Shown: in pieces, positions 24,400-35,590 of the stretch
How positions within the stretch are numbered: the first letter of the stretch is position 1
Layout: each line of letters starts with the position of its first letter
DNA from: Polytrichum commune
Taxonomy: Eukaryota; Streptophyta; Polytrichopsida; Polytrichales; Polytrichaceae
DNA: 64,000 nt
Direction of reading: 5' to 3'
Assembly (NCBI GenBank): GCA_950295325.1
Contig: OX485804.1
Span: forward strand, 62,650,533-62,714,532
Notes under the pieces: generated by a model
The model's database searches: none
Seen by the model: the letters and a program-made list of their open reading frames with translations, nothing else
Told to the model about the DNA's origin: nothing
Position numbers and translations under genes: made by a program

Positions 24400-25180
24400 T
24401 GATGAACATGATATGGTTTGGGATGGTGCGTGACCTCAATTTATTAAGGTCACTCTCGATGCTTAGTCATTTTGTACAAAATGCAAGCAATAAGTTGGCA
24501 TATCTAGAAAAATCGTCTCCCAAACTCTTTCATTATTGCCATCTTTCACAAATTATCATGATGTACCTTATTTGACATGACATGATAGGGCATGTCTTTG
24601 GACGGTGCATGACGTCAATTTATCAATGTCATTTTCTATGACTCATGTACATGGATAGCAATAATGCAAGCAACAGTTGTCATGTGCAAGGTTCAAGGAC
24701 AAGCCCATGTGTCTCCTCACATCAACATTTTATTTGTTACCTATTGTTATAATCTCATGTGAGGCTCTTGTTATGCTTGAAATTTAAGTTATCTCTCTTC
24801 ATGAAACTATGACATGACATGACATGGCTATGGACGGTGCATGACCTCAATTTATCAATGTCATTTTCTATGACGTGGTCATACGTACATAGATAGCAAT
24901 AATGCAAGCAACAGTTGTCATGTGCAAGGTTCAAGGACAAGCCCATGTGTCATCTCACATCAACATTTTATTTGTTACCTATTGTTATAATTTCATGTGA
25001 GGCTCTTGTCATGCTTGAAATCAAAGTTATCTCTCTTGATGCAAAATATGACATGACATGACATAGCTATGGACGGTGCATGACCTCAATTTATCAATGT
25101 CATTTTCTGTGACTCGGTCATACGTACATGGATGGCTATAATGACCTCAATTTATCAATGTGGCTCTCAACGACTTAGTC
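24400..25180 (+). repeat. Tandem repeat, about 235-239 bp period, three to four units
   Basis: The phrase TATGGACGGTGCATGACCTC (or a one- or two-base variant) recurs at 24594, 24829 and 25068. Each unit contains GCAATAATGCAAGCAACAG and GTGCAAGGTTCAAGGACAAG. Further copies lie at about 27190-27480, 43485-43790 and 57890-58150. No coding content is visible. Confidence 0.85.
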
Positions 25181-25203
25181 GTTATAGTTGGCAAGTGGAA
25201 GAG

Positions 25204-25207
25204 TTAA
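25204..25207 (+). other. Unoccupied TTAA site, paralogue of the piggyBac insertion site
   Basis: The local sequence AGTGGAAGAG-TTAA-AGGACAAGCC matches exactly the joined flanks of the piggyBac element (AGTGGAAGAG-TTAA at its left, TTAA-AGGACAAGCC at its right). It therefore shows the pre-insertion state with a single TTAA. Confidence 0.95.
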
Positions 25208-25751
25208 AGGACAAGCCTATACAACACCTTGAAATAACAATGTCCTTATGACCAATAGTTGCAATGTCCTGTGAATTTTTTGGCATGCCCAAAAATATTT
25301 CAATCGTATTTCAAGTAGTGTATCCCTTAAAATGCCTACCCGTTGGTAGCCCCAAAATGATCTTGGAAGTTCATTTGTGAGTTTCAAACCTTTTGACAAT
25401 TGTCATGGCCAAGCCTAATGTGTTGACACCCAATCCAACCATTTATATGTTTGAAGCATAATTTAAACGATACGTGACCCAACACATTTTCCCTCATGCA
25501 AGCATCTTGTGCTAGACAATTTTAATGTTTATGTGATGAGGTGTCAAAAAGGGAGATATATTGTTTCACCCTGATTTCATATTGAGATTGATACTTTTTA
25601 AGGCTTTACATTGATTTTGTAAGATGCCAATAGAAAGGTAATAGAGAAGCCACATATATTAGGCATTTAGGGTTAATAGAGGTGACACATTATCATATGA
25701 AAATGGTAGCTACATATAATTAAACAAAATTAGGTTTGTATTTGTTTCTCT

Positions 25752-26247
25752 CCTAGGGAGTGCACTATTCATTAAAACCAAGCATCACGTGCGTGCATGC
25801 CCCTTATTAAAATACCCCTGTATACATTTTATTTTTGCTAAAATCAAGCAATATACTTACAAATCTCATTGCTTCAAAATACATTTCCATACATACACAA
25901 GGGTCCAAAAACAAATACAGAAATTGTATATAACATGTGTACAAATGTTTGGAAATGCAAAAATATGGCCCTATTATATGTATAATATCAAATCATAGAT
26001 TTTTAGTTATAAAGTCGTTACTTAGTGGATGAAAAAACACATGATTCTTGGTCCAGGTCTGACTTGAACGCGTAAACGCGTAAATGCGTACTTTACATAT
26101 ATTTTTCTATAGCCTCATGTATATCTACTTCTTGCTTAATAGCAATATGTCTCTTGTACGTACATTTTGTACATGCTTGTTTTAAATAATACCCCTTTTG
26201 TGCACCCACATGTATAAATACAGTACTTGAACAGTGCACTCCCTGGG
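25752..26247. mobile_element. 496-bp non-autonomous DNA transposon (terminal inverted repeats, 8-bp target duplication)
   Basis: Termini CCTAGGGAGTGCACTATTCA and (reverse-complemented) CCCAGGGAGTGCACTGTTCA differ at two positions. GTTTCTCT flanks both sides (25744-25751, 26248-26255). Unit B at about 56812 has the uninterrupted sequence TTTGTTTCTCTCTCATTG, which proves a precise insertion. An 8-bp duplication suggests hAT, or MULE if the repeat is taken as 9 bp. No protein is encoded. Confidence 0.85.
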
Positions 26248-27049
26248 GTTTCTCTCTCATTGTGTCATCCTACCTTCTTTGATACTTTTACCATCATACA
26301 CATAACAACATTACCGAGTCCAAGATTGTAGCTATGTATTATGAGGCAATAATAGAGGCATGCAAGAAACAATGACGTACCCAAGGAAAGTAAAACACAT
26401 GAAACCATTATTTGACACAAGAAACGATGTATATAGATGGCCGCGATTGTTCACTAAATCCTTGAATTTGATAGCAGGGGTCGTGATTGTCCATCCATGC
26501 GCACATGGCCCGATAAGTTTTGGTGTCAATTTCTCACTCATTTTTTTAAGGCTCATACCACTCATAGATCCTTGCTCTCATTGCTTGTTGATATTAAGAT
26601 TCTAAATATTTATCCCCCACCCTCTCCCCCCCCACCCCCCAAGGACTTCAATTTTTTCTTGCAAAGGGTTGGAAATACGTAGAAATGGTTTTCATGAAGT
26701 GAAAATAGCATCTCAATGCTAAGTGGGTGCATGTGCATAGAATGAGATTCAAATCTACATCCTTCCATTTCAAAAGATATACTTGCTATGCTCACTTATT
26801 CTTCGCGGAGATCAACTGCAAAAAGGAAGACCGTAATATGAAAAAAAAGGCGAAAATCTTTGGGACCACAAAACATTATTACTGTGGAAAATTGCAACAT
26901 TAAAGCACTACTATAAGGTAACAATGGTGTAACAATCAAACATTGCCAACATAATATTTAATGGAGAGATGGTATCACACATGTGTCAAAATCTTGTAGC
27001 GGCATGGGTAGGCATGGTAGATAATGAAAGAATCATGGGGTTAGGCACA

Positions 27050-27480
27050 CAATAGATGTTGCTTCTAATTATCAACATCATTTTCAAAGTCATCCAAATC
27101 TTACTTGCAAAGTTGGCAAATCTAGAAAAATCTTCTCCAAATCTCTTTCATTATTGCCATCTTTCACAAATTATCATGATGTACATGACTGACACGACCC
27201 CAATTTATCAATGTCATTCTCAATGACTCGGTCATATGTATGGATGGCAATAATGCAAGCAACAGTCATCATGTGCAAGGTTCAAGGACAAGCCCAAGTG
27301 TCACCTCATATCAACATTTTACTTATTACCTAATATTGTAATCTCTTGTGAGGCTCTTGACATGCTTGAAATCATAGTTATCCTACGTCATGAAGAACAT
27401 GACATGACATGACATGATTATGGACGGTGCATGGCTTCAAATTATCAATGTCACTCTCCACTATAATAATGCAAGCAATA
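27050..27480 (+). repeat. Second array of the ~235-bp repeat in unit A
   Basis: It contains the same modules as 24400-25180 (GCAAGGTTCAAGGACAAGCC, TATGGACGGTGCATGGC) and is paired with 57790-58150 in unit B. Confidence 0.75.
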
Positions 27481-29890
27481 AGTAGCATGTGCAAGAGTCA
27501 AAGTCGGACAAGTCTATGCGTTACCTTCAAATATCATTATCCTTATTACCCATTTTTCCAATGCCCCATAAATATTAACTTGCTCATATTTTGTTTTACC
27601 TTTGCTTCAAGTAATGGATGCCCTTAAAGAATGTCCCACATCATTATAATGTTCTAAACATGACATTACAACAATCTCATAAAACAAATAGTGAACTTAA
27701 TGTAAATAATGAAAATCCGAATGGTACATGCACTTTGGTTGGTGATTGCCTCCCCCTCCCTCCAAAATTAACGTTGTTGTCCGTTTGATTTTGTCATACC
27801 TTGCATGTTTAAAAGAGAAAAGGGAAACTCTCATTATAGATACCCAAACAACATCCAAAAAAGGACAATTCTATACAAACACTACTCTTAAACAATTGGC
27901 CTCTACTTAATCCCTTAAGGACTGTAGGGCCAAATTTGGATATTTGGCCATTTTTTACTTGGTCCATAGACTTTGTCTCCCCTTGGATTTGAGTACTTAG
28001 GAAATGTGTTTTTTGTGGAATAAATTTCTCAAGTCAACCCATATTTGATATTTTCCCCAAAGCAAGCCTAGGGAACACATTAAACAACTCCAAAAGTAAC
28101 TATTTCCATCTTGTAGATGGGCCAAACTCACATGTGGAGGTCTAGAAGGAGAAAGATCACCTCGGAAACAATAATACGACTATCAATGAGGCAATACCAA
28201 CCAAACACTAGATTTGAACATCCCATAGATTATTCCATCATTGGGTTTTCACACCTTGATCTCAATAGTCAAAACACTCTAAAATAATATAGGAATAAGA
28301 TATCGGCACCCTCAATACTACTATATCTAACCCATGACGATGGCTTGGAAAAACATTCCTAGACTAACACCAACTTTAACGTCCACAATTTAAAACATAA
28401 AAATTGTTGTAAGTTCTACTTTGCTCTAAACATGTTTGTTTAGGGGTTAATCAACAAGTTCACCCCATAATACCTAAGACAAGCCCAAACACTATTCCCT
28501 CTTATATACTTGGTAACTCTTTAAAGGAACTTTCTATGTGGAGTTCTTTGGAGGTTCTTGTGTTGGTGCCTAATTTTAAAAAATGGGTGAATCTCCTTGA
28601 ACATATTTGAAGGTAGCCAACATGTAGGTAGTCAAAGTAGAAAACTTCCATGGAAACCTTTGAAATCTCAAAAATATTTTATGTGTATTTTAGCACATTC
28701 TAGCCCCGAACTAGAGGAATTAGCATGCCATACCAACATACACATTTGTGTTATATATCTTCAAATGTGGGACACCTGGATGGTTAAAATTTTGTATGAA
28801 CAATCCTAACCACATGAAGATTCTCTCTTTATAGTCAAATCTACCATTAGAGGTACAAATCTTCCTGAATGAGCTGATGTATTGGAATAGACTATTTAAG
28901 ACAATTTTGGGTAGATTTCACTTCAACATTTAGAGGTTAAGCGGGGATGAATCTATCATAAACATGTTATGGGTAGGGTTTCAATGGACCCTCTTGCATG
29001 CCACCACATAACCTCCACACGGTATGTCCACTGCATATATAGTGACATGGTGCTCAAGGAGCATTCAAAGTACATTGTAGACCATATATGATTGCTCTCC
29101 TAAATTTGACACCTATATTTGGATAGTACATGGTAGCGCGCGTGGTTAAGAATGCACACTAACTTATTGGACAATATGCACAATATGATATGAAGAGTCA
29201 TCCTTAGCAAAAGAAAAAAATCTAGATGTACTAGCTATTGAACTTCCTTGTCTATGATATTATTCGATTGATCCTATATGTTAGGTGGGGCCGGGAATAA
29301 ACTAGGTTCTATACATAATTATACTCAAATTATTCTCATAGGAGAGCACTACATTAGTAGATTTAAGCTGAAGAAACTGGGGTGAAGCAGTGTACTGTTA
29401 TTACTAGAATGAAACAATTGATAGCAACTAAATAATGTTAGGTCACCTCCAGAAATTTGATAAAACCAATTCATGAAGGGTTTGCATATCAATTGGTTCA
29501 AGAATTAATTTCCAACTAGGTTTCTAGTCATATTAAACATTTAATTTGAGATGGCCTTTAAGATCCCCTACTCTGTAACAATGCCACTATAACTAGTCCA
29601 CTAATTATTTGATTTAATGACACTTTATATTTGGAGTTACACAATGCTATATCTTTGTAAATTCTTACCAAGGTAAGATGTTAGTGTTCTATAATGTCCA
29701 AACAACCAATTTGACGTTTTGTCATAACAATATTATGTTATACAATATTTAGTATTGAAGCATCTTATGTTGTATTGTTTCAAATCTGCCCCGGAGCTAC
29801 CCCTTTGCCGCATTGAATTCGCACATGCTTGAGAAATAACAATCAATAGTCTCATCAAACCCTCTATTGATACATTGCATTGTCATGCCT
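27481..29890. other. Unit A interior without recognisable gene
   Basis: It is collinear with 58150-61265 of unit B apart from B-specific insertions. The plus frame at 28597-28809 is not conserved as a frame in B, which argues against coding. Confidence 0.55.
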
Positions 29891-30029
29891 TAAATGCAAA
29901 TTTTGGTGAAATTCAATGGTCCAAGTTGTTGTAATCTAGCATTCAAAATGGGCTTTCCTCATTGATGAACTTTATGGATTGGTCCGAGAGATCCTAATTG
30001 GGACTAACAAACTACAAATTCACATAGTT

Positions 30030-30250
30030 GATCACAAGGAAAGAGGTACATTAAACATTGTATTTAGTGTCACCAATTCTATTTGTCTCACTCGATACTG
30101 ATTGTAAACCGCCTGTGTAGTGTCACCGACACTAAATGTAAACCTATCAATATTTGTCATTTTTGTGTAAGAAGATTTGGGCATTATAGATCTACAATGT
30201 GGCAATTATTGTAACTTAATCAGTGGATTTTCATCCAAATTTCAATCATC
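30030..30250 (-). repeat. Dispersed repeat family (AGTGTCACCAACACTAAATG type), inverted copy
   Basis: It is the reverse complement of 31815-32045 (plus). Further copies lie at 61270-61490 (plus) and 35360-35590 (minus). Shared blocks are GTAAACC...GTGTAGTGTCACC and ACACTAAATGT followed by TTTGTCATT. No terminal structure was fixed. Confidence 0.75.
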
Positions 30251-30294
30251 CATGACAATATTCTATTATGGAGTTGGTCATATGCGTAATATAA

Positions 30295-31516
30295 GGGGCG
30301 GTTTACACTATGGACCATGAAGTTGGACCAGGGCTCTGCAAGGCAGCTGATTGGTTCTTGAAGTTGTCCCGGGACAACTTCGGTTTACACTAAGGAAAAA
30401 ATGGCAGAGGGACCACGGAGGTTGAGGTCCCCAAAATATAATTTTTAAGGCCTAATAAATGCACTGACATGGTCCAACGGGTTTTTCGTTGAGAGAGGCA
30501 AGAGAGGTGGTCTGGTAGGAAAAGGCAAGGGCCCATGTCAGAGAAATGCCATTTCACGAATGTTTTAATGAATCTACCTTTTATGTGCCTTAATTATATT
30601 ATAGCCCATGAGACACACCAGCACTACCTTGCCCTACCCTTTAAACCCGCTTACACGTGTTTCATCAAACAACGCGGGACATCTAGAACTCAAGAATTCA
30701 AGTGCAGATTTGTTTTTTTGGTCTACCAGCTGCAATGTTTGGAATTTGGAGGCGTGTAATATACCATTGGAAAGGTCTTGAAAATACCTTTCCAACGGTA
30801 TATTACACGCTCCAAAATGTTTAAAACATACAGTTGAAAAAGAAATAAGAAAATACATAGTCGTTTAGTGACTGTAGATCAGGGTGGTCAAAAGAAGCGC
30901 AATGGGAAATCTTCTAACATTAATTATCAAAGAATTGAAATTTAGTGTTGAGGAAGGTTGGGTGGTAACAACATCAAATATAATCAAACACTAAATATCC
31001 TATTTAGTGTAGTGAAACACAAGGTACATGTCACATGTAAATTACATTGAACATTTACAATTGCATCGCTCATTTTTTTTTTGTAAAAATTGTTGTGAGA
31101 AGATTTGCAAGCCACATCTTCGACACATTTAACAAAAAGTGAAGACAATTGAAGCCCAAGAGATGACAAGAGAATGATCAAACTTTAAGGTGAAAAGAAG
31201 AAAAAACTAATTGACAAGATAAGTGAAGGCATGTGTAGGCAAGTGAAGGCAAATTGAAGTCAACAAAATGCTCAAACTTCATTTTCCCCCAAAACTGCCC
31301 TTTTTGGGCTTATATTAAAAAAATCAGCACATCCACTTCTTGCCGCATGGTCATTCTTCATGGTCCACATTCGGTTTACACCTAGTGAAGGGCCCATGAA
31401 CCATGAAAACTAATATTTTAGTAACTCGGACCATGGAAGTCGTCCCATGAAGTCGTCCCACGCAAAATAGACCTCTTACATGGGACGACTTCATGGTCCA
31501 TAGTGTAAACCGCCCC
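30295..31516. mobile_element. 1222-bp Tourist/Harbinger-type non-autonomous element
   Basis: The termini are a 29-bp perfect inverted repeat starting GGGGCGGTTTACACTATGG (30295-30323 and 31516-31488). TAA flanks both ends (30292-30294, 31517-31519), the 3-bp target typical of PIF/Harbinger. There is no transposase frame. Additional degenerate copies of the terminal motif (GGTTTACACC, GGACCATGAA) lie just inside the right end. Its ends differ from those of the autonomous Harbinger at 38050, so it is probably mobilised by another family member. Confidence 0.85.
30745..30816. repeat. Long near-perfect hairpin inside the Tourist-type element
   Basis: Two ~31-base arms (30745-30775 and 30785-30815) pair around a 9-base loop, with one mismatch and one bulge. 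The arms read TTTGGAGGCGTGTAATATAC and its complement. A transcript would fold into a strong stem. Confidence 0.85.
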
Positions 31517-31814
31517 TAAGTACCTAACTTTGTTTCAATGTTTGGCATGGATGTCATCCAAGTTTCAGTCATCCATGACGGCACTTGTGCATTTATCTAT
31601 AAGAAGTGTCATTAGGAGTTACATGCTGGGAACTCTAATCCCATTTATTCAAGGTTTTGGTGCTTCAAACTTTCACATTTGGTGGGGAGAGATATGGGGA
31701 GGTGGTTTGAACAACTACGCTATATATTGTATTTTAGTGTCATATGGTATGTTATGTCATTGTGATAACTTTTCTAATGACAGTCCTTATGAATAAGTTT
31801 ACAAGTGTTAAAAA

Positions 31815-32045
31815 TCATATGGTAATATATCAAGGATAATTGAAAATTGGATGAAGAATCACTTTGTAAGTGACAATAAATGCAAGATTGTAGATCTATA
31901 ATGCCCACTTTCTTTTTACAAGGAATGACAAATACATGTTAGCTTTACATTTAGTGTTGGTGACACTACATAGACGGTTTACAATGAGTATTGAGCAAGA
32001 CAAATAGAATTGGTGACACTATATACAATATTCAGTGTACCATTG
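31815..32045 (+). repeat. Dispersed repeat family copy shared by units A and B
   Basis: It is paired with 61270-61490 of unit B and is inverted relative to 30030-30250. Blocks include GGATAATTGAAAATTGGATG and GATCTATAATGCCCACTTTC. Confidence 0.7.
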
Positions 32046-33260
32046 GCACTAATTAGGATCTTAACGTCCCTTTTTAATGTGTGTGCCTCTAATTTTACTA
32101 CTATAATCAAGAACTTTTGAATAAAGTGTGGGATAGATGTGTGAATTTGTTAGGTTAGTGCACAAACTGTTATAGTGCACGTAATGTGCCCAAATATCAT
32201 TTAAGTCACAAATTTTAAACGTAATATCCATTTTTCTCTTGCAATAGTAAATGTGGTAATTCTAGTATGATTTCAACCCCATAATTGAATACACAATTTT
32301 TAAAGATATCCATATAGTCCAGATGTTGTTAACCGAGTCTCCAAACCATATGATATTAATGCACAACTTTCAACTCAAGAAACCATTTTCAAACAATGCA
32401 ATTCTTAGAAGTACAGGATTTTAGATTACCATAGACCATTCAATTGTCACTCATTTATGATCCTTCAGGAGTTGAGGTGCTTGCTAACACTAGTTTAAAT
32501 ACGGTTAAATGTTGGCATCATGTGGTCATTCTTTTTTATCAGACACATATGTTTGAAAGATATATCAGAATATAGACATCATTCTAGGTTTAATAGCTAA
32601 CAAAATTGACAAGATTTATGTGGTCATTCACAGAGAAAAGGAACTCTCACTTCGATCTCTTATAATTTTTGCATCTCAACTCTGATGATACCAAATCTTG
32701 GGATCACAATTGTTTTTTTTTTTTTTTTAAAATAATAATTTTGGAAGCATGTGGTGTTTTCCATCCTTATAAAAAATGGCACCTCAAAAAGCAACTCATT
32801 AATCTCAAGCCATGCTCGAGAGAGCAACAAGTAGAAAACCCACAACACGACCGAACCTAATGTGCACGTTGTCACACAAACAACACAAACCAAACTCCCA
32901 TAAATCCAAGTAACACAAAGCAAACCAAAGGCCAAGAGCCGCCAACTCCATCTCAACATGGTTGGCGGCACAAATCATGAAGTTAATCTTGTTTACATCA
33001 TGTCACTCCACACCATAACTAGTCTATGACAAATTTTGCACCTCATAATTGCTAACTGTATGACAAAAGTCCCGAACTTATCCAATGTACATAATTATCC
33101 ATGCAGTTGGAGGGGCTTAACCCACTAAAAAAGGGCATGTTTTACACGAAAGGCATTAGGACATGGCTCTTAAATGACCAGGGTACCCCACTTTCTGGAT
33201 GACACCATCGAGAAGTCCATGGTCCAAAGTCTTTTGAAGGGCACAAGCCCTTAGTGCAAA
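32046..33260. other. Unit A interior with an A-specific ~590-bp insertion, no gene
   Basis: Sequence up to about 32665 matches 61490-62105. Then 32668-33262 has no counterpart in unit B, which passes from CTTATAAACCTAAATTC to the matching sequence. The insertion contains a T-run at 32711-32728. I found no clear inverted termini, so its nature is unknown. Confidence 0.5.
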
Positions 33261-33727
33261 CCCGAATTCATGTTGCAAATTTCATTGTGCTTACTTTCAA
33301 GAGCCGTCCCTAAAAAGATACCCTACAATCCCGGCCAACTCTATCCACACTTGCCATGTGGAAATCCATGTAGATTTTTCATCCATTGAAGATGTTATGG
33401 GCCGTGGTCCAAAACTACCCTCATGTAAACCTAAAGTGGATAGCCTGCGACGCTCTCAACCAAGGAGGATTCAAGGATTGTTAAGAGCCATGGCCTACTG
33501 GCTCTCGTGTAAACAGGCCCTACGGCTACTTAAACTTAGCTTACCTTAGAAAAACAACTTGCATCTCACACTGGTCAGAGACCAGGTTGTAAAAACCATC
33601 ACTTCTTCAACGTCATCTTCACCTGACTTGAGATCGGTTAAAATCACGAGCTCTCACACTTCAGAGAAACAACAATTTACGAGGGACATAACCAATGAAG
33701 GTAACTCCAACCAAGTCAGCCAGCCTG

Positions 33728-33734
33728 TATATAA
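33728..33734 (+). promoter_or_regulatory. Candidate TATA box in a conserved segment (unit A)
   Basis: TATATAA lies within GCCTGTATATAACTGAGGAG, followed by a CT-rich leader-like tract. The same motif is kept in unit B at 62556-62562. It could be the promoter of an old retroelement or gene; no linked coding sequence on the plus strand is evident. Confidence 0.35.
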
Positions 33735-34021
33735 CTGAGGAGTGAGCTGCGAGACTCCATAGCTCATCTTCGCCTTCTGCACGCTCTTTGTGCTCCTCTC
33801 CTACTCTCCGTTCCTCAACATCTCACACTCGCTGACTCAGTAGAGAAGTCCTGTAGACCTAGACTTCTTGGGCAGGATAGAATTCTCTTTGAAGTATCGA
33901 CAAATCTTATATCTCAGCTGGTCCTTTAGTTCCTTACACAATAGAAGAGAACTTGTCCATTACAACCATCCGTTGCAGCTTGTCCATCGCAAACTCATAT
34001 CGAGAATATGCATGAACAAAT

Positions 34022-34561
34022 TTATTTTGTTGTCAAGCTGAGGTTTTTGGTTACATGTTTTGGGTAACCTTCAATTGAAGACCTCTTGTTGACAACCACA
34101 ATGATGAATTTATGCATTTTCTCATCATGAGCTGCGATGTACGAATTGCAATGGTCGGTGACTTGATAATGGGCAAGATAATCCCACCTTCCTTCAATCC
34201 ACACTCTTTGCTTTCCTCCTCCTTGGTGTGAGATGAGCTCCCTTTGATATTCAGCTGAAGAAGGAGACTTTCTTTTCAAAAGTTTTGCATTTGGTTACTA
34301 CAAGGAGCGTGTAGCCACAATTGCCACTGGTTCATTGCCATTAGGATTTAGATTGTTGGTCTCAAAATCAACTCGACAAATACATCTGGATACCAAAAAA
34401 CTACCTGTGTGGCGAAGAACCAGCGAAGAATCAACGATACATGATCCCTGCAGTGAGTGAAAGGGAAAAAAACATTGTCCATTCACTTGGTAGGGAATAG
34501 CTGTTGCCTCACCAATGATCACACTCTTGCAAAACATTCTGGGAGTATGATGGATAAGCAA
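34022..34561 (-). pseudogene. Unrecognised coding-like remnant (two adjacent minus frames)
   Basis: Minus frames at 34561-34298 (87 codons) and 34279-34022 (85 codons) abut. Their composition is protein-like, for example QGGGKQRVWIEGRWDYLAHY and SRCICRVDFETNNLNPNG. The homologous DNA in unit B (about 62870-63350) has frameshifts and stops, so the copy there is dead. I do not recognise the family. It may be transposon-derived or simply chance open sequence. Confidence 0.3.
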
Positions 34562-35359
34562 GCAACTACTTGTACTAGGTAACTTGTACGTTCCACAACT
34601 CCATGTCTCAACAGTCAGTCTTTGGAGTATGAAAAATTGAGGTAAAACTAAAGATTAAGAGCAAGGTGCTGTAGTTTTGAATCTTAATTATTAGTATTAG
34701 GCCTTGTTATACCTCACAAGTTAGAAGATAGGTGAACTTGTTGAAATGTGGCGTCAAGGAAGCGTTCTGGTTTCTGTGCATTTAAATCAGTGATGGATAG
34801 GCCTTGCTCAGATGTTCACTACTGGCCATCATGGATCTTGTTTAGAAATCTTCCTTCGCAAGATAAAATTGCACTGTAGATTAACTTTTTGTGTTCCTGA
34901 GGAGGTTAACAATGCTGGAGGACCCTCTGTGACTCATATATTTGTTCACTAAATCCCCTTGCTCTGGCATCCAGTTGCAATGGAAGGCAAGTGATGGAGA
35001 TGAGAGAGAAGGAACTCAATGTTTATAAAATAGTCCTTCTCATAGTTTCGAGTTGAAGATGTTTACATTTCTTGATGTAATAATAATTGTGACAATTTTA
35101 TTTGAACCAGAGGTGTGGAGGGCGCGATTTCAACATCTCAACTTCATACAACTACTTTGATGTTTAGGGTGGTGCGAGCCGGAAATGCAACTGTGGTTTC
35201 TTGTTTGCTTCTTGTGGTTGAGGAGCGTAAAGTAGACAGGTGAGAAGCCAATTCCTCATTTCTGAATTGTTGTATGACAAGCTTCCACTAAGCATTCATG
35301 GCCTTCTTCTCGCGTTTATTACTCTCAAAATTTTGAGATAGATTGTAGATCCCTCATCT

Positions 35360-35590
35360 TGATATGAGAACTACACTAAATATGATATGAAGTGTCACCA
35401 ATTCTACTTGTCTGTCCCAATACTAATTGTAAACCACGGTGTAGTGTCACCAACACTAAATGTTAACTCAACATTATTTGTCATTCCTTGTAAAATTTAT
35501 GGGGGATTATACATCTAAAGTGATGCAATTACTAACGCTTACCATGTGATTTTTCATAAAATACCATATGACACCGTATATCATATGTAG
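35360..35590 (-). repeat. Dispersed repeat family copy (AGTGTCACCAACACTAAATG type)
   Basis: It is in inverted orientation relative to 31815-32045, more diverged than the other copies, and just outside the matched part of unit A. Confidence 0.65.

Larger units (their letters stand above)
29891..31815. mobile_element. ~1.9-kb insertion present in unit A only, containing a Tourist/Harbinger-type element
   Basis: At about 61262 unit B passes directly from CATTGTCAT to sequence corresponding to 31815. The extra DNA in A includes an inverted copy (30030-30250) of the repeat at 31815-32045 and the 1222-bp element at 30295-31516. The outer boundaries are approximate. Confidence 0.65.
23800..35200. 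repeat. Segmental duplication, unit A
   Basis: It is collinear in direct orientation with about 42.5-64.0 kb (unit B). Anchor pairs are 23870/42545, 24590/43485, 25204/43813+56267, 26280/56830, 27100/57790, 28560/59830, 29460/60740, 31820/61280, 33300/62150 and 35100/63904. Identity by eye is high but interrupted by indels, most of them insertions in one copy. The right end is beyond the window for unit B, so the full unit length is unknown. Confidence 0.85.

Noticed and set aside
24650..24710. tRNA-like B box in the repeated GTGCAAGGTTCAAGGACAAG
   Set aside because: The match to GGTTCRANNCC is partial and no acceptor stem, anticodon loop or A box can be placed.
24400..25180. CRISPR-like array
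   Set aside because: Units are ~235 bp, diverged, lack short unique spacers, and sit in a plant nuclear repeat. They are ordinary tandem repeats.
30295..31516. Internal-deletion derivative of the Harbinger at 38050-41953
   Set aside because: The terminal repeats (GGGGCGGTTTACAC versus GGCCCTTGCCAGACG) differ too much. They share only the superfamily-type target.
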